NCBI RefSeq assembly: GCF_012027645.1
Contig: NZ_SNUU01000001.1
Span: forward strand, 1,922,001 to 1,986,000
DNA length: 64,000 nt
Source of the DNA: Thermococcus sp. 18S1
Lineage (GTDB): Archaea > Methanobacteriota_B > Thermococci > Thermococcales > Thermococcaceae
Direction of reading: 5' to 3'
Position numbers and translations under genes: made by a program. Shown one piece after another: positions 24,272 through 34,902 of this stretch. Numbering within the stretch: position 1 is the stretch's first letter; each line of letters begins with the position of its first letter. Below the pieces are notes generated by a model that worked only from the letters and a program-made list of their open reading frames with translations, did no database searches and was not told the origin of the DNA.

Positions 24272-27200
24272 GTGTCAGATTCACCGTCCCGCTGCCCGAG
24301 TTCATACTCTACTACGTCGAGCCCACTCCGGAGAACGGAACGGTCCTCCCGGGCGAAGTCCAAGAGGTTACCGTGACGGTGGTTTCCAGCGTGCCCCTGA
24401 TGGAGTGCTGGATCACGTGGAACGGCGTGCCGCTGGCGATGGGAGTAACCCAGAACACCTGCAGGGCGAGGCTCCACGTCATCCCCGGCGGGGAATACAG
24501 CTTCTCGGTCTCCGCGGTGGACATTTACCGGCGCAGAGTCGAGACGGAGAGCAGAACGTTCTCTGTGGAAGGGATGTGTTTCGTTGAAGGCGACAGTCTC
24601 GAACTGAACCTGCCGGACGAGGCGGGCTCCCTACGCTTCCCGGTGAACTTCACGTTCGTAACGAACAGCCTCGCAAAGGCATACACCTACCGCGCCTCGG
24701 TCATGGGAATGAGCGTCGAGAATGCCTTTAAGCCCGACATCGAGGTCGTGGGCTTTAAGGATGTTGAGAACGACATCGAAGGGCCCTTCGAAGGGAAGGT
24801 GAAAAGACTCTACGTTGTCAGGGGCCATTTCGTCGCGGACCTCTGGGAAATCCAGGACGCGGTTCTGAAGGGGACGGAAGAAGGAAAGCCGGTGAGCCTG
24901 GAGATAACGGCCACGGATGACTGCGGAAAGCAGATTAAAGCGGGGGGAGAGCTAACTGTCTGCAAAAACCCGGAGAAACCCGCCCTCGCGATAAACATGG
25001 AAGACTTCTATTACCGGGACGAGGACGTCGTAATGTCGGCAGAGGCAACCAACGGGGTGCAGATCAGGGAATTCCACTACTCCATCAACGGCGGTCCGTG
25101 GGTTGAGTTCAACGGAACCGCGAACCTGACGGGCCTGCTGAGGCCGGGCGAGAACTTCGTATCGGTCAGGGCGGTAAGCGAATGTGGACTGCGGACGGAA
25201 GAGACCGTAAAAGTCTTCCTTGGGCCGCCAAGCGATGGGGACTGGATTGTAAACGACACCGAGGCATGCCTCGGGCACGAGTTCAGCGTCAACGGCGGGC
25301 TCATCATACAGGAAACCGGGAACCTGACACTGCGGGGCTGCAAAGTCCATCTCAACGGCGGCGTTCAGCTGGACGGTGCGCTGGGAGTCCTCGACGGCTC
25401 GCTGATAGGGAACGCGAGTGAGTTCTCCGGGGAGTTCGGAAAGCTGGACGTGAGGGACTCGACCGTCGAGAACATTGGCGGGGGTATATTCACAGAGGGA
25501 ACCGCGGTCGTCAGAAACGCCGTGCTTTCCGGCGAGTTCACCTTCGAATTCACGGAGCTTGACGTCGATTCCAGCAATATCGACGGAGGCATCACGGTCC
25601 TCGGGACCGTTGGTATCACCAACACCATGGTGACGGGCGGGAGCGGAATCACCCTCACCGGCTCGAACGAGGGCACCATCGAGAACGTCACGGTTCGGGA
25701 CTGCGCCTACGGCATTCACCTCATAAACGACAACGGAAAGGACGTGACCTTCAGGAACATCCTCGTTGAGAACCCGCGCGAGGCTGGGATTTTCATGGAT
25801 CTCCTTCCAGGTTACTGGTTTGGAGAAGGGGTTTTCACAAACCTGACGGTGATAGAAGGGGCGGTGATAATAAACGGCGGGAGCGCGACCTTCGACCGCT
25901 CAAGGATAGAGCCGGGGGACGGCTACGCCGTGCTGGCGGATGCCGCTGGAAAGATACTGACGTTTAAGAACTCCAGCGTGAGCGGAAGGGGAATCCTGGC
26001 CAGGAAGCTCGCGACCCTCTCGCTCCAGGACAGCAACCTAACTGGGGACATCACGGGAGATGTCGGATGGGTTGAGGTTCTGGTGAGTCACGGAGGAAAG
26101 GCGTCCCTCAGAGGAGGCGCGGCGGAGAACGTACACGGCGACGTCAGAGGTGTCCTGTCCATTGTTGACTACAGGCTCAACGGGGGAGATGCGACGGTGT
26201 TCGGGGGCGGAACGCTCCGGGTGGAGGACATGAACGGAATCCCCGCGACAGACCCCTCGGACGGGGACGCAAGCGTTCTGAGAAACATGCGGATCCAGGA
26301 GATGTCCACGGGAGAGGAAGCCCACCTCGTCGTCCTCAACGCGAGGCTCGAGAACACAACCATCGTAACGGATTCCAAGTGGCTCCTGATACGTGGGAGC
26401 GTGGTCAACGGCAGGCTCAGCCTCAACACGGGCGATGAATCCCTGAGCGGGGGCCTCAGCGAGACGCTTGCCTTTGGCTCGATGACAAGCTGGTACTACA
26501 CCACCGGACCGCTTCCCGAAAACTGGTACTACTCCCAGGACACGACGGGCATGACCGAAAGCGATGCCCCGTTCTTCGTCCAGACCTCTACTGCACCAAG
26601 CGGGTGGGGCTCGGGAACGGCCCTCGGAGAGTTCGCCACTCTCTATCTGAAGAAAACCTTCACCGTGGAAGAGCTTCCGGCCGAGGCGGTTCTCAGCTAC
26701 TCCGCCGTGGGGAGGGTGGAGATATACGTGAACGGGCGGAAGGTCGTCGATGACCGGAGAATCGGCGGGATGTCGTTCAGCGGAATGAGGCTCCACGGGG
26801 TGCCGCACTCCGGGAGCGCTGACGTGGCCCCGTACCTCCTGCCCGGCAGGAACCTGATAACGGTTCGCGTGGAGCTTCCATCAGCCTACCCCTACCAGTC
26901 TCTCGGGGCCTTCAGGGTCTCCCTAACCCTAAAAAGCGGCCTCTCGACGATAACCGACAGCGTTCTGAGCGGAGAGGTCAGCGGGTACGGCACGAGGGCA
27001 GTCCTCGCCAGGGACGAGGTGCATTCGGGACTTAGCTTCAGTTATCTCTCGTGGGTAACAATCTCCGACTCGAATGTTCACGGCACGGTGGACGTGGTCG
27101 GCAGGATCGAGCTGGTCAACAGCGAGCTAATCGGCAACGGGAGCGGAACAGGGCTTAAGATGACCGACTACGGGAAGATATCGGTCGAGAACTCCAGAAT

Positions 27201-30200
27201 ACACGGCTTCGGGTACGGGATAATGGGAGCGAGCGAGGTAAACGTAACGGAAAGCGAAATCTACGACAACGACGTCGGAATCCACCTGCGGAGCGCGAAG
27301 ATTCTCGTCAAGGACTCGTACGTCAGGGACAACGGCGTTGGCATAGCGACCCGCAACGTCACCGGCAGGATAGAGAACAACGTGATTTACGGAAACGACG
27401 TCGGGATAGCCGTGAACACCGGCGGGAACACCTACACGAGGGGCAACAGGCTCTCAATAACTCACGATACTGTGGTTGGGAACTCGCTTGGAATTCGCTT
27501 CGATGGGAACTATAGCTCCGGCTACGTGAGCGTCACCGAGAGTCTGATACAGAACAACGACCTCGGCCTGCTCCTCAACTCCACGCTGACGCCAGAGGTG
27601 CGCTTCGACTCGCTGGTGAACTACAGGGACGTGCTGATAGAGAGTCGCTTCTCCCCGACACTCCGGGACATAGACTGGGGAGGGACGGAACCTGTAATGG
27701 TGCCCAGCTACCCCGAGGGGTTCATGTACACGTGCGACGGTGAAGTCAGGGACGACTACGACATCCTCGCCAGAAACTGGAAGCCCGTCATCCTCCTCAA
27801 CTCCACAGAAACCGGGGAGGACTGGGGCTCCAGCCTGCTCTCCGCGTTCCTGAGGGTGTACCCCCTCGAAAACGGCTCGGTCAAGGGCGTCGTAACCCTC
27901 GCCGGGAGGGCCGTATCGAGGGACGGCCTCTCGAAGGTCGTCTATTCCCTGGAGCGGAACGGAAGTGTGGAGACCCTCGCGGAGGTGAGCGTTGGCTCAG
28001 AGACCTACGACGACTACGTGCTCCTCGACACGCAGGGGATGAACCTAACGGGCCGGGGGGTGCTGAGGTTTACGGCGGTCGATTCCACCGGCAAAAACCT
28101 CACTGGCGCCGTGAGCGTGTACTTCGCCAACGCTGAGATAGTGATAGAAAACGTGAGCGTCGATAACGCCACCAACATCTACAGCCTCTACCGGGTTAGT
28201 TACGAATCCAGCGATATGAGTTCCTGGGATATGAGCCCAAACAGGGGCAGATACGCCAACGTCACCGTCGTGCTGAGGAACACAGGGCTGATAAACGGAA
28301 GTGCGAGGGTTGTGCTCGACCTGCCGGAGTACGTCGAGAGGCACACCGGGAGGGTTGAGGGCCTCGCCTACCTGCCGCCCAACGGCTCGCTGGCCCTGGA
28401 GTTCTCGGTGCCGATAGTGGAGTACGACATGGGGACACTGACGTGGGACGTTCTGCCAGATGAACTTCCGAACGTGGGTAAATTCACGGCGTGGGTCAAG
28501 CTCTATGACGCGGACAACGTGCTGAGGGAAGAGATACCGGTTAAGGTGGGCTTCACCCTCGGGCCGGTTTTCAAGATAACTGATTATACCATGTACCCGT
28601 ACTCTAGAGCATACTGTGAGAGCTACCCGGACTTCTGCCACAACAGCCCGCCCTACGACGGGGACGGCGACGATACGGTTGAGACGGCGGAGAGCCATCA
28701 CTTCGACCTGAGTTATGAGAACGTGGGGGACGAAGACGCAAACGTAACCGAGATAATGTTCAAAGAAAGCATCCCCGAGAAGGATAAGGGGACAAAGGCC
28801 CTCAAGAGCCACAACACGGAGATATACCCAGACCCGTTATACCTCACCCACCGCCGTTCTTACCCCCTCTGTACCGCCCTAGTCGATGTCAGCCAGAGCT
28901 CCTTCGATCTGCTCGGAAGCGCCCCGGTTGGGGTTGAGAAGATGGGAAGGGACCTCTTCACAGGATGGTGGCTGGATCTGCCGCCCGAAGTGATACCTCC
29001 CGTCAACTTCACCGGACAGTACCTCACCAACGCCTGGTTCTTCTACACCGGCGAGGACGGGATGAGCTACTACACCCCAAGCTTGAACTACAAAAAGCAG
29101 CCTGTGAAAGCTCTGAACAAGACATTCGTGCCCCAGACGGTGAAGATGAATCCGATAGACGTCAATGTGATGGCAGTCAAGGATGGAAGGACCTACGTCA
29201 CCCTTCACAACACCAACGGGAACGTGTACTACGACTACTTCGTCCAGGGCTCCTACGGGCCCGGCGAGGGCTTCCGGTGGTACCACTTCATGCCGCCGGA
29301 CTTCACCATGAAGGCGATAGCGGATAACAGCCTCCAGCCCAACAAGACGATACCCCACTACAGGATCATGGTCGGTTTCAGGCCCTCGATGACGGGGAAC
29401 CTGCTCAAGTGGTTCGCATCCACGCTGAACGCCGTTCTCGGAGTGCTCGGTATTGACGTTCCGGCGGAGACCCTCACGCTGGCGCTCGCGCACACGCTGA
29501 TTAAGGTCGTGAACCTGGCCGAGACCATAGACTTCCAGACGGAATCAGAGAGCTTCGAGTCGATAAACGCCAGCTCCCGCAGGAGCGAGGTAGACGCTGC
29601 CCTTATGGCCAGCAACGAGACGGTGATAGCGCCGGTGGGCATAGACACCTTCGCCAGGCTGGAAGAGAGCTATGGCATGGATCGGGAATACTACGCCAAC
29701 CTGGGGGGCCTGGACGAACTGCCCGTGGCACAGCAGGCCCAGGTGGCCGGAAAGTTCGCAAAGGCGATAGCGCTGGACGAAGACCTTCAGATACTCCTCC
29801 TGGAGACGATAATAGAGGTAAGCGACATGAACCTCTACTACAACCTGGCCAAGATAGCGAAGGGCGTGTACAGCGGGAACGCCGGGGAGGTCGTTGGGGC
29901 CGGCGGGGCAATAGGCACGGCCGCGCTGAAGAAGGCTCTGAAGGAGGCCGCCAAAGATGCCGTGCTTGAGGAAGTGAAGAAGACGAGCTACTACAAGAGC
30001 CTGACCCCCAAGGAGCGGAAGGCGTACACAAAGAAGGTCGGCAAGGGCGTCGGGGCGGTGGTAACTTACGCCTTTGATATGTCCCAGTTCGTGACCTATG
30101 TGGTTCTGGCCCCTGTTCCGGGAACCAAAACGATATACGTTCTAGACCCGCCGGGCAACTTCACCGTGCATCCCGAGGAATCCAACGTGACGGTGCTGGG

Positions 30201-31563
30201 TAGAGGGGCCGTTGGAGTTGGCAGAGGCAGCATCTCGCTCTCATTGGGAGATTTGGACGTTTACCGGGCCACCTACGTCGCCTCGACCGAGAGCCTGCCG
30301 ATATCTGCACTCTTCAACGGAACCCTGCTCTGGATGAGGACCAGCGTGGAGGGCAGGAGAAACGGCGAGATGCTCGGGAACGTGACGATAACCATGAGAC
30401 CTACGGCCGAAAGTGCAGGCCACCTCCTGGCGGCGTTCCGGGATGACAGCATGGTGGAGACACTCCTCGGGGGCTACTTCGCCGAGAAACCACTCTGGAA
30501 CATCTCCATGGACGGAGGCACGGTCATCATCACCGCCTCCGGAATCCTGAACGCCCAACCGTACGAGGAGGAAACGAGCATCGAGGTCTTCACGAACGCG
30601 AACGTAACCTTCGCCAACGTGACCCGCATCGGCCGCTACGGAAACGTCATCGAGATTATGCCCTCCTTCGTCCCTATGAACTCAACTGAGGTCAACGTAA
30701 CCGGAAACGCTTCAGTGGGAGTTTCGGAGGGTGTCATAACCGTCGTCAGGGGCAGGGTTGAGATTACAGAAATCGACGCGGCACCGCTGACCCTTCCACA
30801 GGGGGAGCGGATAACCCTAACCGCCCCCGCGGAATGCACCGTTGAATGGAGGTTCGACGGGGAAACCGGACGGGGCATCTTCGTCCCAACGGACGGGGCC
30901 GAACCCGGGAACCACACGCTCGAGGTCACCTGCCTCATCGGAAACCTCAGCGCGTCGAGGAACTTCACCGTTTCAATAGCCCAACCGCAGGTCGTCGTGA
31001 GAAAGACCTCCGGGGCCCTCGTGGAGGGCTCGGGATTCGTCGTGCTCGAGTTCGGAACCGACCTCCAGATGATCTCCCTCGTCGCTCCGGGGGAGCTGAA
31101 GGGCGTCGTGGCCGTGTCGCAGAACCCAGGCGGGACTGTGGATGGCTATCTCGTGTACTCGACCTTCAACGTCACCCATCCGAAGAAGTGGAGCGTGGAG
31201 AACGTCACCCTGTACTTCAGGGTGCCGAGGAAGTGGTTCGGGGAGAACAACGTCAGCCCTGAGGAACTGGTCCTCCTGCGCCGCGAGGGCGGCTGGGCAG
31301 AGTACCGGCCGGTTCTGGAGTACGGAGACGGCGAATACCTCCACTACCACGCCAGCGTCCCGGCCCTCTCGGTCTTCGCCGTTGCGGGGAAGGTCAAGGC
31401 GGAGGAGCAGGAAAACGAAGAGACGGAAACGACATCTGAAAAGCCCCATGAGACCCAAAGCACAACCCCCTCCGGAGGGGAAAGCGGAAGCAGCGCCGTT
31501 TATTACCTCGCCGGTGTCTTGCTGCTTCTGCTGGTGGCTATTTACCTCTACAGAAGGCGCTGA
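24268..31563 (+). CDS. Giant surface protein, C-terminal part
   Basis: The 2431-aa frame has no signal peptide of its own and starts in mid-domain (GTG at 24268 is only the first possible start). It holds Ig-like domains, a long beta-helix segment with short right-handed repeats (about residues 330-1130), CARDB-like domains, an acidic DGDGDDT calcium-site-like loop, an alpha-helical insert at about 1700-1940 with a glycine-rich stretch, a PGF-pre-PGF-like domain (YFRVPRKWF... VPALSVFAVAG), a Thr/Ser/Glu-rich stalk and a C-terminal membrane anchor (YYLAGVLLLLLVAIYLYRRR). It supplies exactly the anchor that the upstream frame lacks. Likely a cell-surface or S-layer-associated protein. Confidence 0.85.
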   Translation: MSVRFTVPLPEFILYYVEPTPENGTVLPGEVQEVTVTVVSSVPLMECWITWNGVPLAMGVTQNTCRARLHVIPGGEYSFSVSAVDIYRRRVETESRTFSVEGMCFVEGDSLELNLPDEAGSLRFPVNFTFVTNSLAKAYTYRASVMGMSVENAFKPDIEVVGFKDVENDIEGPFEGKVKRLYVVRGHFVADLWEIQDAVLKGTEEGKPVSLEITATDDCGKQIKAGGELTVCKNPEKPALAINMEDFYYRDEDVVMSAEATNGVQIREFHYSINGGPWVEFNGTANLTGLLRPGENFVSVRAVSECGLRTEETVKVFLGPPSDGDWIVNDTEACLGHEFSVNGGLIIQETGNLTLRGCKVHLNGGVQLDGALGVLDGSLIGNASEFSGEFGKLDVRDSTVENIGGGIFTEGTAVVRNAVLSGEFTFEFTELDVDSSNIDGGITVLGTVGITNTMVTGGSGITLTGSNEGTIENVTVRDCAYGIHLINDNGKDVTFRNILVENPREAGIFMDLLPGYWFGEGVFTNLTVIEGAVIINGGSATFDRSRIEPGDGYAVLADAAGKILTFKNSSVSGRGILARKLATLSLQDSNLTGDITGDVGWVEVLVSHGGKASLRGGAAENVHGDVRGVLSIVDYRLNGGDATVFGGGTLRVEDMNGIPATDPSDGDASVLRNMRIQEMSTGEEAHLVVLNARLENTTIVTDSKWLLIRGSVVNGRLSLNTGDESLSGGLSETLAFGSMTSWYYTTGPLPENWYYSQDTTGMTESDAPFFVQTSTAPSGWGSGTALGEFATLYLKKTFTVEELPAEAVLSYSAVGRVEIYVNGRKVVDDRRIGGMSFSGMRLHGVPHSGSADVAPYLLPGRNLITVRVELPSAYPYQSLGAFRVSLTLKSGLSTITDSVLSGEVSGYGTRAVLARDEVHSGLSFSYLSWVTISDSNVHGTVDVVGRIELVNSELIGNGSGTGLKMTDYGKISVENSRIHGFGYGIMGASEVNVTESEIYDNDVGIHLRSAKILVKDSYVRDNGVGIATRNVTGRIENNVIYGNDVGIAVNTGGNTYTRGNRLSITHDTVVGNSLGIRFDGNYSSGYVSVTESLIQNNDLGLLLNSTLTPEVRFDSLVNYRDVLIESRFSPTLRDIDWGGTEPVMVPSYPEGFMYTCDGEVRDDYDILARNWKPVILLNSTETGEDWGSSLLSAFLRVYPLENGSVKGVVTLAGRAVSRDGLSKVVYSLERNGSVETLAEVSVGSETYDDYVLLDTQGMNLTGRGVLRFTAVDSTGKNLTGAVSVYFANAEIVIENVSVDNATNIYSLYRVSYESSDMSSWDMSPNRGRYANVTVVLRNTGLINGSARVVLDLPEYVERHTGRVEGLAYLPPNGSLALEFSVPIVEYDMGTLTWDVLPDELPNVGKFTAWVKLYDADNVLREEIPVKVGFTLGPVFKITDYTMYPYSRAYCESYPDFCHNSPPYDGDGDDTVETAESHHFDLSYENVGDEDANVTEIMFKESIPEKDKGTKALKSHNTEIYPDPLYLTHRRSYPLCTALVDVSQSSFDLLGSAPVGVEKMGRDLFTGWWLDLPPEVIPPVNFTGQYLTNAWFFYTGEDGMSYYTPSLNYKKQPVKALNKTFVPQTVKMNPIDVNVMAVKDGRTYVTLHNTNGNVYYDYFVQGSYGPGEGFRWYHFMPPDFTMKAIADNSLQPNKTIPHYRIMVGFRPSMTGNLLKWFASTLNAVLGVLGIDVPAETLTLALAHTLIKVVNLAETIDFQTESESFESINASSRRSEVDAALMASNETVIAPVGIDTFARLEESYGMDREYYANLGGLDELPVAQQAQVAGKFAKAIALDEDLQILLLETIIEVSDMNLYYNLAKIAKGVYSGNAGEVVGAGGAIGTAALKKALKEAAKDAVLEEVKKTSYYKSLTPKERKAYTKKVGKGVGAVVTYAFDMSQFVTYVVLAPVPGTKTIYVLDPPGNFTVHPEESNVTVLGRGAVGVGRGSISLSLGDLDVYRATYVASTESLPISALFNGTLLWMRTSVEGRRNGEMLGNVTITMRPTAESAGHLLAAFRDDSMVETLLGGYFAEKPLWNISMDGGTVIITASGILNAQPYEEETSIEVFTNANVTFANVTRIGRYGNVIEIMPSFVPMNSTEVNVTGNASVGVSEGVITVVRGRVEITEIDAAPLTLPQGERITLTAPAECTVEWRFDGETGRGIFVPTDGAEPGNHTLEVTCLIGNLSASRNFTVSIAQPQVVVRKTSGALVEGSGFVVLEFGTDLQMISLVAPGELKGVVAVSQNPGGTVDGYLVYSTFNVTHPKKWSVENVTLYFRVPRKWFGENNVSPEELVLLRREGGWAEYRPVLEYGDGEYLHYHASVPALSVFAVAGKVKAEEQENEETETTSEKPHETQSTTPSGGESGSSAVYYLAGVLLLLLVAIYLYRRR

Positions 31564-31569
31564 GGGCGC

Positions 31570-33129
31570 CTATTTTTCTTTCTGGTTTTGGGAGTAGAAA
31601 TCCGGAAAAAGCTCGACCTCCTGAGCGTAGCTCCTCCTCAGCTTCAACGCAGTATAGGCCCTCTCAAGCTCCCTGCCGAGGTAGAAGGCGTGCCTCGGGC
31701 TTATCTCAAAGCGCTCGAGGATTGTGTCGATTATCGCGTTCGGTTCGTCGCCAACGATTGTTAGAACCGCCTCGGTCCCGCGGTGGGCGTTGACCCAGAT
31801 TTTTTCTCCCTCGACCCAGATGCGGAAGTAGACCGGTTCAAGCTCGACCGGCTTTTCTTCGGCCGCGATTATCTCTTCCACCGGTTCAAACCGCCAGTCC
31901 GCGGCCCTTTTTTCCTTTAATAGAAGCAGGTCGAAGCCCAGATCCTTTGGCATCTCGAAGAGGTTCATGTCTATTCCTCTTCTCAGCTCCCGAAGGGAGC
32001 CCCTCGCCTTCGCGCTCGTCTCGGTCGTGAGGAGGAGGTTTATTGAAAGCTCCTTTGCTATTCCAGCCAGGAGGGCGTTCATCCCAACGCTGTCCGCGTC
32101 GTAGAGCTCGACCACGTTACCGACTCCAGCCAGAAGAACGTCGTCCGGATTCCTCTCGCGGTAGAGCTGGAAGGCAGTAAGGGAGCGCGCCAGATGGGGA
32201 ACGTGCTCGAGGATTAGGTCGGGAATCACGGTTCTATAGCCCAGATCGAGGGCCTTCTCCTCAAGGTTTTCAAGGAACTCGACCCTCTCCAGCGGTTTGA
32301 CCGGGAAGAAGCCCCTCTTTTGATTTGTCGGAATTAAAACGACGGGCTTTTCCGTCACGAGCTCCTCAAGGTTGCCCTCGTCGACGCTCAGGAAGAGGTC
32401 CGCGTAGTCGAGGGCCCTCTCAATTTCCACAGTGTTGAGGGAATCAAAGCTTATCGGGACGTCGAAGCCCTCTCCCCCGAGCCTCTCACGGATTTCGGGA
32501 ATCAGTTCGATGAAATTGAGGTTAGTCTCGCCGGCGACCATGCCGACGTCGATTATATCAGCCCCCTCACGGAGGTAGTAGAGGGCCTTCTCGATGGTCT
32601 TTTCAACCCCGAGCCTTGGGGCATCAACCACTTCCCCCAGAATCCTCGCCGGGAAGTCCCTTCCCGCAGGAAGGTTTCCGATGAGGACGTTCCACGGCTT
32701 CTTGAGGGCCTCCTCGATGTAGCGCCTGTTTCTGGTCTTATTTCTGATGTCATCGACCCTTTTGAGGGCATCAAAGGAGAAGAGCTCGTCAGCCGGGAGT
32801 TCTTTGCTGAGCTTGAAGCCCTCGCTTAGGGCTTTAAGTGTCTGGGGGATGTCCATCGCGTTCCTCGGTCCCTTGAAGGCGGGGATTCCGAGTTCGTCTT
32901 CGATGAGCCCGGCCGAACCGCGGACGAGACCGGGGATGAGGATTAAGTCGTAATCCTCACTCTTTATGCCTGCCCTTTTCAGGTAGCGGACTATCATCTC
33001 GGGAGTCAGGAAAGCGGCAACGCTGACCGGCGTAACGAAGACGTCGCAACCTTCGCCGTACTTCCTCACGAGGGGCTCCGCGAGCCTGCTCGTAACCAGG
33101 AGAATCTTTCCACCGGGGATTTCGCTCAT
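31570..33129 (-). CDS. Dihydropteroate synthase-related protein
   Basis: The 519-aa product matches the archaeal DHPS-related family. Its N-terminal third is archaeal-specific (GGKILLVTSRLAEPLVRKYG, DLILIPGLVRG). The central TIM-barrel carries pterin-binding motifs (GADIIDVGMVAGETN, VPISFDSLNT). A C-terminal extension follows. In methanogens relatives act in pterin metabolism; in Thermococcales the substrate is not established. The start at 33129 (MSEIPGG) was chosen by alignment to the usual N-terminus; no good ribosome site precedes it and the frame stays open for 23 more codons, so the true start may differ. Divergent from herA with 87 bp between starts. Confidence 0.85.
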   Translation of the reverse strand: MSEIPGGKILLVTSRLAEPLVRKYGEGCDVFVTPVSVAAFLTPEMIVRYLKRAGIKSEDYDLILIPGLVRGSAGLIEDELGIPAFKGPRNAMDIPQTLKALSEGFKLSKELPADELFSFDALKRVDDIRNKTRNRRYIEEALKKPWNVLIGNLPAGRDFPARILGEVVDAPRLGVEKTIEKALYYLREGADIIDVGMVAGETNLNFIELIPEIRERLGGEGFDVPISFDSLNTVEIERALDYADLFLSVDEGNLEELVTEKPVVLIPTNQKRGFFPVKPLERVEFLENLEEKALDLGYRTVIPDLILEHVPHLARSLTAFQLYRERNPDDVLLAGVGNVVELYDADSVGMNALLAGIAKELSINLLLTTETSAKARGSLRELRRGIDMNLFEMPKDLGFDLLLLKEKRAADWRFEPVEEIIAAEEKPVELEPVYFRIWVEGEKIWVNAHRGTEAVLTIVGDEPNAIIDTILERFEISPRHAFYLGRELERAYTALKLRRSYAQEVELFPDFYSQNQKEK

Positions 33130-33216
33130 GTTACAGGATAGCACCCGGGGCCTTTTAGGGTTTTGGCCGGCGAAAGGTTTTTGTTCATCCCCATCCAATC
33201 AACTCAGGGTGGTAAT

Positions 33217-34887
33217 ATGGTCGGAAACGGTGCCGTTGGAATAGTTTTTGGCGAATCAAGCACGGATCACTTCACGTTCATAGTGAACCCGAGGAACGAG
33301 CTGCCCCGCTTCGGGGAGTTTCTGGTCGTTAAAAACCGGGACGGTGATGAGGTTTTAGCTCTTCTTAAGTCAATTAGGAACATAAACTGGCTGATGGACG
33401 CCGGTAGGGGGAGCTACGACTACGTTGAGAAGACAGTGAACGTATTCTCAAAGGGCGTCCTGGACAAGAGCGAGGCGATTCTGGCGACGGCGAAGGTTCT
33501 CGGCGTGCTGAGGAGGCACGACGGCGAGTTCCTGACGAAGCCCGCCCCGAACCGCGTCCCGATAAAGCCGGGCGAGAAGGTCTACCTCGCGAGGGACGAG
33601 GACCTCCAGAAAATCTTCTCGGAGGGGCACATACGCCTCGGCAGGCTCATCGCGAGGGAGAACATAGAGGTTGGGCTGGACGCCAACAAGCTCGTCTCGA
33701 GGCACTTCGCGGTCCTGGCCGTCACGGGTGCAGGAAAGTCCAACACGATAGCGGTTCTCACGAAGGAGCTGGTGAGCAGCGTCAACGCCACGGTTGTTAT
33801 TCTCGACCCCCACGGGGAATACCAGAGGCTCAGCTGGCCCGGCGCGCGCGTGAACCCGATAAAGGCCACGATAGACCCTGGAAGGATAAGGCTCAGCGAG
33901 TTCGCCACGCTGCTCGGGATAGCTGAAAACGCCAGTCTTCAGAGGCGCTTCCTAGGGCTGGTTTACAGGACGGTCAGGGAGGAGATGCGGAGGAAGGGGC
34001 AGGTCGTCGGCGGAATTGCCTTCATCCACGAGATGGAGGACAAGATAGAGGAGTGGATAAGGGTTTACGAGAACACCGACGACAAGATCATCCACTACTA
34101 CGACGAGAAGGGCATAGAGACGCCGAGGAAAATACAGTCAAGGGACATAGAGGCCCTCATAAGGCTGAAGGACTACCTCAGCGAACTCAGGGCCAACTTC
34201 GGCGAGTTCATCAGTCCGGTTAATGTGCTCAGCGAGATAAGGCCGGGGATGGTGAACGTTATAGACCTCAGCGGAATGGAAGAGGAGCAGATGATAACGC
34301 TGGCAAGCTTCGTCCTCCGCGGAATCCTCAAGAACAGGATAGACTACGTTAAGGGCGTCAGAACCAACGACAGGGCCCTCGTTAGGGAGGTTTCCGAGAG
34401 GTATCCGGCTTTAACGAGGCCCGTGCTGATCATAGTGGAGGAGGCACACATATTCGCGCCAAGGGGAGAGAAGAACCCCGCAACTCTGTGGCTCGGCAAG
34501 ATAGCGCGCGAGGGCAGGAAGTTTGGAGTCGGCCTCGGAATAGTGTCGCAGAGGCCGAAGAAGCTGGACGACGACATACTCAGCCAGACGAACACCAAGA
34601 TAATCCTCAAGCTCGTCGAGCCGAACGACCAGCGCTACGTCCAGCAGGCGAGCGAGCAGATAAGCGAGGATCTGCTGAGCGACATTGCCTCCCTCGGCGT
34701 TGGTGAGGCCGTCCTAGTGGGCTACGCGATAACGATCCCGGCGATGGTAAAGATATACAGCTTCGAGAGGGACATGAACGGCCACTACGGCGGCGGGGAC
34801 ATAGACATCGTCGGCGAGTGGCTCGCGGGGAAGGACGAGGAAGAGGAGATAACCGAGGAGGAGGCCATAGAGGCCCTCCCGCTGTGA
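33217..34887 (+). CDS. herA: HerA hexameric DNA translocase
   Basis: HerA is a FtsK/VirB4-like hexameric ATPase that pumps DNA to the NurA nuclease during 5'-end resection of double-strand breaks. The 556-aa product has an N-terminal HAS-barrel (about 1-100), Walker A VTGAGKSNT at 169-177, Walker B VLIIVEEAHIFAP near 405 and the arginine-finger region VSQRPKKLDDDILSQTNTK. Start at 33217 follows GGGTGGT. It is the first gene of the herA-mre11-rad50-nurA operon; mre11 begins 15 nt after its stop. Confidence 0.95.
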   Translation: MVGNGAVGIVFGESSTDHFTFIVNPRNELPRFGEFLVVKNRDGDEVLALLKSIRNINWLMDAGRGSYDYVEKTVNVFSKGVLDKSEAILATAKVLGVLRRHDGEFLTKPAPNRVPIKPGEKVYLARDEDLQKIFSEGHIRLGRLIARENIEVGLDANKLVSRHFAVLAVTGAGKSNTIAVLTKELVSSVNATVVILDPHGEYQRLSWPGARVNPIKATIDPGRIRLSEFATLLGIAENASLQRRFLGLVYRTVREEMRRKGQVVGGIAFIHEMEDKIEEWIRVYENTDDKIIHYYDEKGIETPRKIQSRDIEALIRLKDYLSELRANFGEFISPVNVLSEIRPGMVNVIDLSGMEEEQMITLASFVLRGILKNRIDYVKGVRTNDRALVREVSERYPALTRPVLIIVEEAHIFAPRGEKNPATLWLGKIAREGRKFGVGLGIVSQRPKKLDDDILSQTNTKIILKLVEPNDQRYVQQASEQISEDLLSDIASLGVGEAVLVGYAITIPAMVKIYSFERDMNGHYGGGDIDIVGEWLAGKDEEEEITEEEAIEALPL

Positions 34888-34902
34888 AGCCGGTGATGAA
34901 CC

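Noticed and set aside
28045-29493. Two long minus-strand frames inside the giant surface gene
   Set aside because: Low-complexity shadows without starts; the plus strand encodes coherent beta domains throughout.
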